29,916 nt of DNA from Candidatus Uhrbacteria bacterium RIFCSPHIGHO2_02_FULL_53_13 (GCA_001791035.1 MGDX01000016.1:12370-42285), one strand, 5' to 3'. Counted from the stretch's first letter, positions 1 to 7,616 are shown. The notes: generated by a model from the sequence alone, not told the origin. Numbers and translations: made by a program.

Positions 1-192
1 ACCACAACCAATGAGGGTATGATACGAGCCGACATCCGCGTTGCCTATGCTCGTCGGAAAATTGGTGAGCTTCAAACACAACGCAAACGGTTGGATGAGC
101 AACTTACCGAGGCTCGCATAGAGCTTGAAGCGGCCATGAAGGAGGCCGACCGAATTCAATGCCAGATGGATGCCTCCAGGAAAAAGGAGTGA
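1..192 (+). CDS. C-terminal part of a coiled-coil protein (partial)
   Basis: Frame 1 is open from the window edge to the TGA at 190-192 and gives 63 residues. They are very rich in Arg, Lys, Glu, Gln and Leu with heptad-like spacing (IGELQTQRKRLDEQL...), as in the end of an alpha-helical coiled coil. The gene probably begins left of the window; an internal ATG at 19 could also start a 57-aa protein, but it has no convincing ribosome binding site. A strong terminator follows five bases after the stop, which supports this being a real gene end. No family can be named from so short a helical stretch. Confidence 0.6.
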   Translation, partial: TTTNEGMIRADIRVAYARRKIGELQTQRKRLDEQLTEARIELEAAMKEADRIQCQMDASRKKE

Positions 193-196
193 CATA

Positions 197-237
197 ACGC
201 CGCCGACCAATCTTGAGTCGGCGGCGTGACTTTTTCT
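197..237 (+). terminator. Rho-independent terminator
   Basis: A perfect 11-bp stem (ACGCCGCCGAC at 197-207 with its complement at 217-227) with a 9-nt loop is followed by a T-run at 231-235. It ends the upstream coiled-coil gene and insulates rplU. Confidence 0.9.
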
Positions 238-265
238 TGACGTCAACAGAGCTTCATGCTAGTGT
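237..265 (+). promoter_or_regulatory. Promoter of rplU
   Basis: TTGACG at 237-242, a 17-nt spacer, then TAGTGT at 260-265 preceded by TGC (extended -10). It sits right behind the terminator and about 65 nt before the rplU start, leaving a leader of about 60 nt. An L21-type autoregulatory leader is possible, but no fold could be verified. Confidence 0.65.
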
Positions 266-332
266 TCCGCTACTTATTCAGCCTCGAGCGACCGCGTTTT
301 CGCTGGTCCCGGGCACAAATCGAATGTCCCTT

Positions 333-647
333 ATGTTCGCTATTATTGAAACGGGTGGAAAACAGTACGTTGTTGAGGAAGGCCGATTCTTCTCTACCGA
401 AAAAATTGAGAAAGCTGAAGGCGAAGCCATCGAGTTTGACGTCCTGCTCGTCTCCGACGACGAAGGGAAGAACACGAAAGTCGGTACGCCGACCGTCAAA
501 GGTGCTAAAGTCATGGGGAAGATCCTCGAGCACGGCCGCGATAAAAAAATCAGCGTGATCAAGTTCAAACCCAAATCGCGCTATCGCCGCAATGTCGGCC
601 ACCGACAACCATTCACAAAAATCATGATTGAAAAAATCTCCGTCTAG
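333..647 (+). CDS. rplU: Large ribosomal subunit protein bL21
   Basis: The product is 104 aa, the usual bL21 length. It opens MFAIIETGGKQYVVEEG, the family N-terminal signature, and the C-terminal part (KFKPKSRYRRNVGHRQPFTKIMIEKI) is the basic rRNA-binding segment. The protein binds 23S rRNA in the large subunit. The ATG at 333 is chosen because the family motif begins there; 40 upstream in-frame codons are open but carry no family sequence and overlap the promoter. No strong Shine-Dalgarno is visible. The usual partner rpmA (bL27) does not follow; the next gene is convergent DUF192. Confidence 0.95.
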   Translation: MFAIIETGGKQYVVEEGRFFSTEKIEKAEGEAIEFDVLLVSDDEGKNTKVGTPTVKGAKVMGKILEHGRDKKISVIKFKPKSRYRRNVGHRQPFTKIMIEKISV

Positions 648-660
648 CGCGGAGGTTTTT
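631..660. terminator. Bidirectional terminator between rplU and the DUF192 gene
   Basis: An A-run (631-636), a stem T/C-CTCCG at 637-642 against CGGAGG at 650-655, and a T-run at 656-660. Flanking A and T runs make it work on both strands, so it can end both convergent genes. The rplU TAG stop (645-647) lies in the loop. Confidence 0.75.
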
Positions 661-663
661 CTA

Positions 664-1170
664 TCAAGGAAGACGTCGTATCAACGTGCTCCGTGGCACA
701 CAACCCGTGCCCACTATCACATCGCCCTCCTTCAAAGAGTGTGCGGCCACAGATCCCACCGGCAATTCCAAGACGGCGTTGACAGGTTCCGGAGACGGAA
801 ACTGCGTCCACTCCAACTCAAAACTAAATGGGTCATCAACCGGATCAACAAGGACCCGATTCCACACAGGCACATTCTCATCTACTCCAACAATAACAGC
901 ATCCCGCAACCACACCACATCCAATGGCACAAGCATGTCGTTCATCCAAAAGTTCCGTATGGCTTCGTCGCGAAAACAAAACAACATCCCGTCTCCAATA
1001 TCTTCACGGCCAGAGAGCCCGCGCTCGCGAGCCCGTCGTGTCGATGCCACTTCCACTTCCAACATCGTCCCATCTGACAGCGCTATGAGCTCCGTCCGCG
1101 ACGGCGCCCACCAAAACGCCAGCGTCAACGGCAGAAGCAACATCCAATTTATAACCACGAAAAATCCCAT
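664..1170 (-). CDS. DUF192 family protein, membrane-anchored or exported
   Basis: 168 aa. It shows the DUF192 (COG1430) hallmarks: ERGLSGR at 49-55, GMLFCF at 61-66, FWMNDM at 74-79 and PLD at 82-84. A hydrophobic N-terminus (about residues 4-21) is a signal peptide or anchor, so the domain is predicted outside the membrane. The biochemical role of the family is unknown. The start at 1170 keeps the hydrophobic segment; the later in-frame Met10 would cut it. The gene follows the WecA/TagO-like gene by 41 nt on the same strand and is probably the last gene of that transcript, ending at the bidirectional terminator at 631-660. Confidence 0.85.
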   Translation of the reverse strand: MGFFVVINWMLLLPLTLAFWWAPSRTELIALSDGTMLEVEVASTRRARERGLSGREDIGDGMLFCFRDEAIRNFWMNDMLVPLDVVWLRDAVIVGVDENVPVWNRVLVDPVDDPFSFELEWTQFPSPEPVNAVLELPVGSVAAHSLKEGDVIVGTGCVPRSTLIRRLP

Positions 1171-1211
1171 AAATCATCCCATTCATTCTGAAACCCCGGC
1201 GCAAGCGGGTC

Positions 1212-2255
1212 TCATGTTTTTTTTGTCATCAACAGAAGCGTCACGCCAGAGAACATCAAGATTGCCAATACGCCCAGCGCCACCAATTTCGCGAAGCTCG
1301 AGAGCACAAGCGTCAGCGCCCCAAAGGCAAGCGCCACGCACACATACAGCGTCACAACTTGATTTTGCGAAAGGCCCACATCAAACAAGCGATGATGAAT
1401 ATGTTTGCGGTCGGCACTCTGAACACGCTCGCCGGTCAACAGTCGCCGCGCCATCACCCACACGACATCAAGAATCGGAACGCCCATAACTAACAGAAGC
1501 GTTGCGATTTTGCCGCCAGACAATATTGCCAGCGCCCCGAGGATAAACCCAATGAACAAGGAACCGCTTTCGCCCAAAAACTGCGCCGCTGGATATCGGT
1601 TCCAGAAAAGAAAACCGAGGAGTGCGCCCAATATGATGCTCGAGAATAGCACCATGTCCGGCTGAAAAAACGCCGCCGACGCCGACAGCAAAAGCACCAT
1701 GGACACGCCAACCGATCCCACACCGGTGGCCAATCCGTCCAAACCATCGAGTAATTTCGTCGTAAAAATCATCCCAAGCATCCATAAAAACACAAGCACG
1801 TCGCCTGGCCAATCGAATAGCCAAAACGTCTGCGCTTCCAAAAACAGCACGCCGCCAAACGGATTTGTCACTTTTTCAATGCCAAGACCGCCGACAATCG
1901 CAACCATAATAGCCAATACAGGAGCAATAAATTGATACGCGGGCTTGAGATGAAATCGATCGTCCAGGATTCCCCCGATGACCAAAATCAAAGCGCCGCC
2001 AAAGAGTCCCGCGTAATGAAGCAGGGTCACTTCGCCAATCGTGAGCGCGTCCGTACGCCACAGCACTGTGAGTGTGATAAGGAAGATGGAAATGAAAATC
2101 GCGACGCCTCCCAAGAGCGGCGTTGGCTTTTTATGCACTTTGCGGCTTTCTTTCGGCTCGTCAACCATCCGAAAGCGCACGGCAACATGCGCGATGACCG
2201 GCGACAACACAAGTGACAACGCAAAAGCGCCAATACCGGCTAAGAACTCGATCAT
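1212..2255 (-). CDS. WecA/TagO-like undecaprenyl-phosphate sugar-1-phosphate transferase (GT4 family)
   Basis: 347 aa, polytopic (about ten hydrophobic segments). Family motifs in order: HKKPTPLLGG at 41-50, the DD pair at 98-99, DGLDGLATG at 170-178, and ADRKHIHHRL at 281-290. The HIHH motif separates the WecA/TagO branch from MraY. Enzymes of this family load a UDP-linked HexNAc-1-phosphate onto undecaprenyl phosphate to start a wall or surface glycan. The Asn usually found three residues before the catalytic DG is Lys167 here. The ATG overlaps the TGA of the Clp gene (ATGA, 2252-2255), so translation is coupled. The exact sugar donor cannot be told from sequence. Confidence 0.88.
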   Translation of the reverse strand: MIEFLAGIGAFALSLVLSPVIAHVAVRFRMVDEPKESRKVHKKPTPLLGGVAIFISIFLITLTVLWRTDALTIGEVTLLHYAGLFGGALILVIGGILDDRFHLKPAYQFIAPVLAIMVAIVGGLGIEKVTNPFGGVLFLEAQTFWLFDWPGDVLVFLWMLGMIFTTKLLDGLDGLATGVGSVGVSMVLLLSASAAFFQPDMVLFSSIILGALLGFLFWNRYPAAQFLGESGSLFIGFILGALAILSGGKIATLLLVMGVPILDVVWVMARRLLTGERVQSADRKHIHHRLFDVGLSQNQVVTLYVCVALAFGALTLVLSSFAKLVALGVLAILMFSGVTLLLMTKKT

Positions 2256-4984
2256 AATTCTTTCGCCGCTTCCACACGCATCTCACCTCCCGCGTCGAGC
2301 ACAATCGTGTCGCGACGTTTCGCACGCTCCTCCAAAAGCAGCGTTGCGAGCGGATCTTCCACACGCTCTTGGATGACTCGACGCAATGGACGCGCGCCAA
2401 ATTGAGGATCGTATCCGGCAACCGCCAATTCCTTGAGCGCCGCGTCCGTCACCGAAAAAACGATGCCCTTCTCTTCCATCGTCGCGATCACGCGTCCGAG
2501 CATCAGCTTCGCGATCGCCGTCACGTCCTCTGGCGAAAGCGGCTTGAACACCACGATTCCGTCAAAGCGGTTCAAAAATTCGGGGCGATACTCCTTGGAG
2601 AGCTCCTCTTCAATGAGATGTGTCTTGATGCGTTCAATAGAAGTGCCTTTGCGAATCTCGTCTTGAATAAATTGGGCGCCTACGTTGGACGTTGCCACAA
2701 TGATCGTCTGCGTAAAATCAATCGTGCGACCTATCGCGTCCGTGAGCCGACCGTCGTCAAACACTTGCAAAAAGAGATTGAGAATATCCGCGTGCGCCTT
2801 TTCAAGCTCGTCAAGCAGTACGAGGCCAAACGGCGATTGACGCACCGCTTCGGTAAACACACCGCCTTGGCCGGAGCCCGGAACACCGAGCATGCGATGA
2901 ATGCTCCCCGCATCTTGATACTCGGACATGTCCAATCGAATCATCGCATCTTCACTGCCAAAATAACTCTCGGCAATTGTTTTTGCGAGCTCCGTTTTTC
3001 CAACGCCGGTCGGCCCCATGAACAAAAAGTTCGCAATCGGACGCTTGCCGGAACGCAGCTCTGCCCGCGCGCGACGCAATGCGGAGGCCACCATGCGCAC
3101 GGCTTCGTCTTGCCCGATCATGCGCTCGTGCAAACGATCTTCCAAATTGAGCAGTTTTTCTTTTTCGTCCGTCGTCACCGCCGTGAGCGGAACTTTTGCA
3201 ATACCGGACACCACATGCGCCACCTCTTCACGCCCCACGAGCGCGCCCACTCCCTTTTGCTGTTTCGTGTAGAGCGCGACCTCGTCCAAAACGCGCAAAG
3301 CTTTTTCTGGAAGATACTGGTCGTGCACATAGCGCGCCGTCAAATCCACGCACGCCTCGAGCGCGGCGTACGAAAACACCACTTGATGCTGTGCTTCGGC
3401 TGTTCCAACACTGCCGGCGAGCACTTGAATCGCATCTGCCTTTCCCGGCTCGTCTATGTCAACTTTCGTGAGCGCGTTTCCAAGCGATGTTCCCTCAATC
3501 GCGCTGCGATACGCCTGTGGCGTGGCCGTGGCAATGGCGACGAAGTACCCTTTTTCCATCTCGGTGGCGAGCAGTGAAGAGAGATCCAAACTTTGACCGC
3601 CGCCCGTGGAAATGCCGACCATGTCGTCAATGTTGGGAATGGCAAGCGCGATGTTGCGCGAGCGCGCGACTTCGGACAGCGCCAAGAGCAGACGTTCCTC
3701 GGCCTCTGCGGGCGTAGCGCCTGCTACCAAACGGCCGACATCAATGCTCACCAAGCGACGGTCTTTGAGCATGTCCGGTACTTGCTCTTTCACCATGAGC
3801 TCGGCCACGCCGTTGACGATGGCTTGCTTTCCGACGCCAGACGGCCCCACTAAAACCACGCTTCGTCCGCCCCCTTCAAACACTCGCAGAACACGCTCCA
3901 TTTCCGTGTCTCGCCCAATGAGCATCGAAATACCGCCGCGCGCCGCCATGGATGTCATGTCCTCGCTTACGCGATCAAGCATGGGCGTTGCCACCGCCGT
4001 CATGGCGCGGTTCATGTTTTTCTTCGGCTTCAACCCCCCCGCTTTGCGAAATTCCTGCCATCGCGCGCGCAAAATTTCACGTGTTTGCAGCCAACCGAGT
4101 ACGCCCTCCATGGCCTCATCCTCAACGCCGACCTCGTAAAACAACTCTTGCAAAAACGCACTGCTTCGATACGCGCTCACAAAAAGATCAACCGGGCTCA
4201 CCACTGTGCGACCGTGCAACAACGCGTGCAACATCGCACCGAGAATAACCTGTTGACCGGTTGGATCAACTGACTCGGCAAAACCAGACGCCACCGACAG
4301 TTGCTCGTGCATCTTACGGCCTAGCGCATCTTTAACGTTGTCGAACGTGATACCGAGCCGCGCAAACACATGCCCGACGCTGTTTTGCCCAAGTGATCCG
4401 GCAAATACATGCAGCACACCTATAGACGCATGTTTGAAGTTCGCCGCAAGCTTGGACGCGTCCTCGAGCGCGATGAGTGTATCCGGCGCGCAACGATCGG
4501 CAATACTCATCCACTTCCCCCGCCCCATCTGTGCCGCGGCGTCCCACGTCGTTTGTGTTGGCGCCACGGTTTGCTTGATGTAATGCCCCGTTTCTTTAGG
4601 CGCTCGCTTGGAGCGCGCGCGACGATAGATGAGAAGGAGCAACAGCGCAGCACCCACCCAAAATGGCAGTTGTGCAAATGACGGCTGTGTCCAGAAATCT
4701 TCAGAAAACAGTGTGTCTTGTGGATAAAAGAGAATTGCGTTTGCAAAAAACCACACAAAGATAAGAACCGTCGCGGCAACGAACAAGATACTCAATGCCT
4801 TCTCAAGCTGACGCGAAATACGTTCAAGGCGGATGGAAGCGCCATCGAGCCGCCGATCCCACACATAAAATGTGTCGTCAAATTGCGCGCCGAAATCGAA
4901 CGGATGCTCCAATGATGCGGCCACGATCGGCATCAGAGAGATGAGCTCGGTTTCAGTCGGCGGTCGTTTTGCATCATCGGTCAT
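2252..4984 (-). CDS. Membrane-anchored Clp-family (Hsp100) ATPase with a degenerate first AAA+ module
   Basis: 910 aa from the ATG at 4984, which overlaps the upstream stop (ATGA); the 27 codons before it are repeat-free shadow sequence. Two membrane segments lie at about 64-86 and 106-121, a Clp-N-like helical repeat at about 170-305, D1 at about 355-600 and D2 at about 610-905. D2 is complete: GPTGVGKT at 657-664, LLDELEKAH at 723-731, PEFLNRFD at 801-808, GARPLRR at 863-869. D1 is odd: Walker A reads GPSGVGKQ (Gln for Thr), the Walker B end reads NIDD rather than DE, and the ERRF arginine-finger stretch is replaced near 503-507. There is no ClpB middle domain. The loop after TSNVGA (765-770) is short and has no IGF/LGF tripeptide, so ClpP binding is not expected. 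Likely a membrane-tethered unfoldase powered by D2; substrates unknown. Confidence 0.88.
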   Translation of the reverse strand: MTDDAKRPPTETELISLMPIVAASLEHPFDFGAQFDDTFYVWDRRLDGASIRLERISRQLEKALSILFVAATVLIFVWFFANAILFYPQDTLFSEDFWTQPSFAQLPFWVGAALLLLLIYRRARSKRAPKETGHYIKQTVAPTQTTWDAAAQMGRGKWMSIADRCAPDTLIALEDASKLAANFKHASIGVLHVFAGSLGQNSVGHVFARLGITFDNVKDALGRKMHEQLSVASGFAESVDPTGQQVILGAMLHALLHGRTVVSPVDLFVSAYRSSAFLQELFYEVGVEDEAMEGVLGWLQTREILRARWQEFRKAGGLKPKKNMNRAMTAVATPMLDRVSEDMTSMAARGGISMLIGRDTEMERVLRVFEGGGRSVVLVGPSGVGKQAIVNGVAELMVKEQVPDMLKDRRLVSIDVGRLVAGATPAEAEERLLLALSEVARSRNIALAIPNIDDMVGISTGGGQSLDLSSLLATEMEKGYFVAIATATPQAYRSAIEGTSLGNALTKVDIDEPGKADAIQVLAGSVGTAEAQHQVVFSYAALEACVDLTARYVHDQYLPEKALRVLDEVALYTKQQKGVGALVGREEVAHVVSGIAKVPLTAVTTDEKEKLLNLEDRLHERMIGQDEAVRMVASALRRARAELRSGKRPIANFLFMGPTGVGKTELAKTIAESYFGSEDAMIRLDMSEYQDAGSIHRMLGVPGSGQGGVFTEAVRQSPFGLVLLDELEKAHADILNLFLQVFDDGRLTDAIGRTIDFTQTIIVATSNVGAQFIQDEIRKGTSIERIKTHLIEEELSKEYRPEFLNRFDGIVVFKPLSPEDVTAIAKLMLGRVIATMEEKGIVFSVTDAALKELAVAGYDPQFGARPLRRVIQERVEDPLATLLLEERAKRRDTIVLDAGGEMRVEAAKEL

Positions 4985-5358
4985 AGAAGATCGCCCAGTG
5001 CGTGATAGAGGATCATGAAGGCTACGAGAATCGGCAATCCAAGATATGCGAGGAATGCGACACACGTAAGAAGCGCGAGAAAAACAAGCGCGACGCCGCG
5101 AAGCACAATCATGGCAAGGCGCATAAAGAAGCTGATGATGCGGCCGGGAATGTCGTAACTGCCGTACATCGGCACAAAGATGTTTTTAACCCACACGCCG
5201 ATTCCGAGTGAGGCGCGGTAATCCAGAAAGACGCTCCAAACAAATTGGAGAAATCGCATGAGGCCGCGCGTGTACCACCAAAATGGAAAACCAATGATGC
5301 CAGTGATGGTATCAATCACAAGTCGCTTTCCCGCTTGTACGATAAGAGGTTGGGACAT
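4981..5358 (-). CDS. Small integral membrane protein, first gene of the Clp operon
   Basis: 125 aa from ATG 5358. It has an amphipathic N-terminus, a hydrophobic stretch near 17-45 and a long hydrophobic C-terminus (about 80-122), so two or three membrane passes. I do not recognise the family. Its TGA overlaps the Clp start (ATGA), so the two are translated together and probably act at the same membrane site; an adaptor or partner of the tethered Clp is an inference. A longer open frame reaches 5556 but would run through the promoter and into the structured-RNA block, so it is rejected. The -10 box lies only six bases before the ATG, which predicts a nearly leaderless message. Confidence 0.75.
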   Translation of the reverse strand: MSQPLIVQAGKRLVIDTITGIIGFPFWWYTRGLMRFLQFVWSVFLDYRASLGIGVWVKNIFVPMYGSYDIPGRIISFFMRLAMIVLRGVALVFLALLTCVAFLAYLGLPILVAFMILYHALGDLL

Positions 5359-5364
5359 GGCATT

Positions 5365-5373
5365 AGTATAGCA
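5365..5373 (-). promoter_or_regulatory. Extended -10 promoter of the membrane protein-Clp operon
   Basis: On the minus strand TGC-TATACT ends six bases before the ATG at 5358. No good -35 hexamer stands 16-18 bases upstream. Transcription would begin at or next to the start codon. Confidence 0.5.
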
Positions 5374-5399
5374 GGAAAGGTTGCTGGCTATTAGCCAAC

Positions 5400-5925
5400 A
5401 AAAGAAGCACCCCCACCAACAGGACGCCGGTGGGGGGTCAGATCTCCCCACCGAAGTCAAGGTGGTGGGGATGCTCGTCGCGGAGAAGGACCGTGGGAGA
5501 GACAAGAAAGTCAATCCCCCTTTCGACTCCGCGAAATTTGGCCGTCGCCTCGACACCGTAGCTGGTGTCGTTTTTTCGCGGGCGCTTTTTCAGCGCCTCG
5601 CGAGCGTTGGCCCAATGAGGGCTGCGGATGAGGGACATTTGGGACCCCTCACCGCACATCGAGACTTTTCGACAGGTGCCACCCCGTCAAAAATAGTCCA
5701 CTCGATGTCCCACCCCACTGCATTTTCCGCTGCAGTGGGATTTGGAGATATTCGGAACCTATGGGCTCCGAACTCCGCTAAACGGCATGGTGCCGTCGCG
5801 CCATCCTCTCCATGAGGACGGACCAGGGCGCGGATGCCCCAGCGGTGCTCAAGTCCGGACTAGGACTTTACCCCCCATCGCTACTCTTGGCTGAGCAGCG
5901 ACGCACCTTTGTGGGGGGATTTGCT
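5400..5925 (-). ncRNA. Unidentified structured RNA of about 525 nt
   Basis: No credible protein is encoded here on either strand, yet the minus strand has a near-consensus promoter (5932-5960) and dense nested inverted repeats. Clear stems, in minus-strand order: CCCCCC (5911-5916 area) with GGGGGG (5870-5875 area) around an inner TCGCT/AGCGA hairpin; CGCGCC/GGCGCG around TCCTC/GAGGA (about 5784-5832); ACGGCA/TGCCGT (about 5781-5796); TCCCACTGCA/TGCAGTGGGG (about 5710-5740); a three-level stem CATCGA...TCGATG (about 5655-5707); TGCGG...CCGCA (about 5622-5656); GGCGCT/AGCGCC inside CGCG/CGCG (about 5575-5603); CGACACC/GGTGTCG (about 5550-5570); CGCGGAG/CTCCGCG (about 5478-5534). A G/C-rich hairpin at 5410-5436 then TCTTTT could end it. 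The 5' CCCCCAC can alternatively pair with the terminal GTGGGGG. I looked for RNase P (GAGGAAAGTCC, ACAGAACCCGG), tmRNA (tRNA-like ends, tag frame) and SRP motifs and did not find them. Confidence 0.6.
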
Positions 5926-5931
5926 AAATGC

Positions 5932-5960
5932 TTTATATCACAAAGTGAGACTCTTGTCAA
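5932..5960 (-). promoter_or_regulatory. Strong promoter of the structured RNA
   Basis: TTGACA (5955-5960), a 17-nt spacer and TATAAA (5932-5937): the -35 is a perfect match and the -10 misses one base. It is the best promoter in the window. Predicted start is near 5925. An 8-bp inverted repeat (AGTGAGAC at 5944-5951, GTCTCACT at 5961-5968) brackets the -35 and could be an operator. Confidence 0.8.
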
Positions 5961-6011
5961 GTCTCACTTATCAAAATGAACAATTCTTGCCCAAAGTTAG
6001 CGATTGGATTG

Positions 6012-6047
6012 CTCAATGCCTTTGGCGTTTCGCAGAAGTTTTGAGCC
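6012..6047. repeat. Dispersed repeat (copy 1) forming a hairpin behind the propeller gene
   Basis: The 28 nt at 6012-6039 match 17389-17416 at 25 of 28 positions (core GCCTTTGGC then TTTCGC). GCTCAA at 6011-6016 and TTGAGC at 6041-6046 pair, so the copy can form a hairpin just after the stop at 6051 on the minus strand. It may serve as a weak 3' end. Confidence 0.55.
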
Positions 6048-6050
6048 TTT

Positions 6051-7541
6051 TCAAAACACTCCGACAAACGCATCAGCAGTACTTCCCGCATTGAACGTAT
6101 AACTTCCAATATCAAATTTCTCAAAGAAGCGGCCGGTAAATGCACGAAGATCACTTAGTGGATGAGAAGCGATATCTGTAATCACTTCGGTGTTTACACC
6201 GCCTCCTACGTCTACCCACACAGCATTGCCGTTAGAATCCAGTTCAACAATGTACACATTCACACCATCGTTTGCTTTTGTTCGAGGTAACACATAAGAG
6301 CCAAAACTCATTTCTCCAGCATAGGTTCCAACAATATGAATCTCGTCTTTCATGTGCACATCTATTGCCACTCCATTTGCGTTGCTGGATGCCAAACTTG
6401 TTGGCGGTGGCATTGGATTTGCTGTGATGACGGATTGCGTCACCCAATTGAGCACTCCCAAGGAATCGTATTGGGCAATGAAAACGCTGTATACGCCACC
6501 AGATGGTGTAGTAAGAGCCTGCCCACTGAAGTTCGTATCTTGGTTGAAACGTCCTGTAACGACAATATTATCGTTACTGTCTACGGCAACGGCATTTGCT
6601 TCTTCAACGCCATCGCTAATACCTTCACGAATAGCCCACATGATAGATCCTGTTTGATCATATTGAGCAAGGCAGACATCATAACTGTCACCCGTTAACG
6701 TGATGGTGTCAAAGAATACATCGCCATAACATATTGTTGCCAAAACCACATCATTATTTTGATTGGTCGCAACAGTGGTTCCATAATCATCACTAAGCCC
6801 GCCTGCTGACTTTACATACGACACCATACCGCCAGAGCTTATTTTTGCCAGAAAGGCAGTTCGGCTCAACGTAGAACTGCTCACAGGAATACCCTGAAAT
6901 TCGGCATAGTCGGTAAATGAACCAGTGATATAAATATCATCATTTGCATCAACAGCCACATCTCTGCCTATGTCCTCGCCCGTTCCGCCGCCGTCCACCA
7001 CCCAAAGCAGGGTTCCTGTGTTATCAAATTTGGCCACAAAAACGTCTTCCTCTCCATAGGAAGGCAGTAGAGTACTTCCCATGGTCATTGGACCAATGTA
7101 TTTTCCGGTAACAATGACGTTCCCTTGACTGTCCGTTGTAACAGATAGGGCTTGATCGTCGCAATTTATGATATGCATTGCAGGATATTCTTCATAGCAG
7201 TCGCCGCCAAAAGCGGCATCCCAATCCACGCTTCCAAACTTGTCAAAAGCTGCGACATACAAGTCATATCCATCTGTCGCCGTGAATAAAGAACCCGAAT
7301 AGGGCGTGAGATCCAGCGTGCCGGCAAAATCGCCTACCGTAATGGGGTTTTCGACTAGACCGAGAGCAACGCCAAATCCACGGGCATATTGACTGCCTCC
7401 GCTCATTGGGTTAATCCATGGATAGCTCATGGCTTTCACGCCTTGTATCAAAAGCAGAAACAGGGCTAGAACTATGACAACAACGCTCGCCTTTCCTAAG
7501 GTGCTCTGACTAATTTTTTTGAAAACGTTCTTCATTTCCAT
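6051..7541 (-). CDS. Exported or anchored beta-propeller (SBBP-repeat-like) protein
   Basis: 496 aa. Basic N-terminus then one hydrophobic segment (about 18-37), so the protein is anchored or secreted. The rest is a run of degenerate repeats of about 50-60 residues built around 'D..GN..VTG.F', 'DVFVAKFD..G.L.W' and 'A.D..ndi.itG', the pattern of SBBP-type beta-propeller blades. Such proteins are usually surface or extracellular; binding partner unknown. The DNA is visibly AT-richer than its neighbours, which may mean different history. The ATG at 7541 is kept; Met3 at 7535 is an equally possible start. It stands alone between tgt and the structured RNA. Confidence 0.75.
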   Translation of the reverse strand: MEMKNVFKKISQSTLGKASVVVIVLALFLLLIQGVKAMSYPWINPMSGGSQYARGFGVALGLVENPITVGDFAGTLDLTPYSGSLFTATDGYDLYVAAFDKFGSVDWDAAFGGDCYEEYPAMHIINCDDQALSVTTDSQGNVIVTGKYIGPMTMGSTLLPSYGEEDVFVAKFDNTGTLLWVVDGGGTGEDIGRDVAVDANDDIYITGSFTDYAEFQGIPVSSSTLSRTAFLAKISSGGMVSYVKSAGGLSDDYGTTVATNQNNDVVLATICYGDVFFDTITLTGDSYDVCLAQYDQTGSIMWAIREGISDGVEEANAVAVDSNDNIVVTGRFNQDTNFSGQALTTPSGGVYSVFIAQYDSLGVLNWVTQSVITANPMPPPTSLASSNANGVAIDVHMKDEIHIVGTYAGEMSFGSYVLPRTKANDGVNVYIVELDSNGNAVWVDVGGGVNTEVITDIASHPLSDLRAFTGRFFEKFDIGSYTFNAGSTADAFVGVF

Positions 7542-7568
7542 ATGTGATGTGGGGCTGATAAGGAATAA

Positions 7569-7577
7569 ATCTTAGCA
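7569..7577 (-). promoter_or_regulatory. Possible extended -10 promoter of the propeller gene
   Basis: TGC-TAAGAT on the minus strand lies 27 bases before the ATG at 7541. A TTGTTT further upstream is 21 bases away, too far for a standard -35. Confidence 0.35.
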
Positions 7578-7616
7578 TGGCCGTCATCTCTCTGCAAACA
7601 ACGTGCGGATATTTAT

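Noticed and set aside
686..1489. 267-codon plus-strand frame opposite DUF192 and the GT4 gene
   Set aside because: Low-complexity Ser/Thr/Arg composition typical of the antisense of a GC-biased gene; both minus-strand genes are clearly real.
2369..3577. 402-codon plus-strand frame opposite the Clp gene
   Set aside because: His/Arg-rich antisense shadow of D1 and D2; no motifs.
4985..5065. Longer Clp N-terminus from 5065
   Set aside because: The ATG at 4984 overlaps the upstream stop as ATGA and begins a plausible protein; the extra 27 codons are an antisense shadow of the upstream gene.
5381..5815. 145-codon plus-strand open frame across the structured-RNA block
   Set aside because: No family features, no ribosome binding site, composition follows the hairpins; the strong promoter reads the other way.
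5400..5925. RNase P RNA or tmRNA as the identity of the structured block
   Set aside because: TAAAGTCC near 5868 faintly resembles the RNase P CR I, and GACTTT near 5510 could pair with it, but GAGGAAAGTCC and ACAGAACCCGG are missing. No tRNA-like ends or tag frame for tmRNA are seen. Identity left open.
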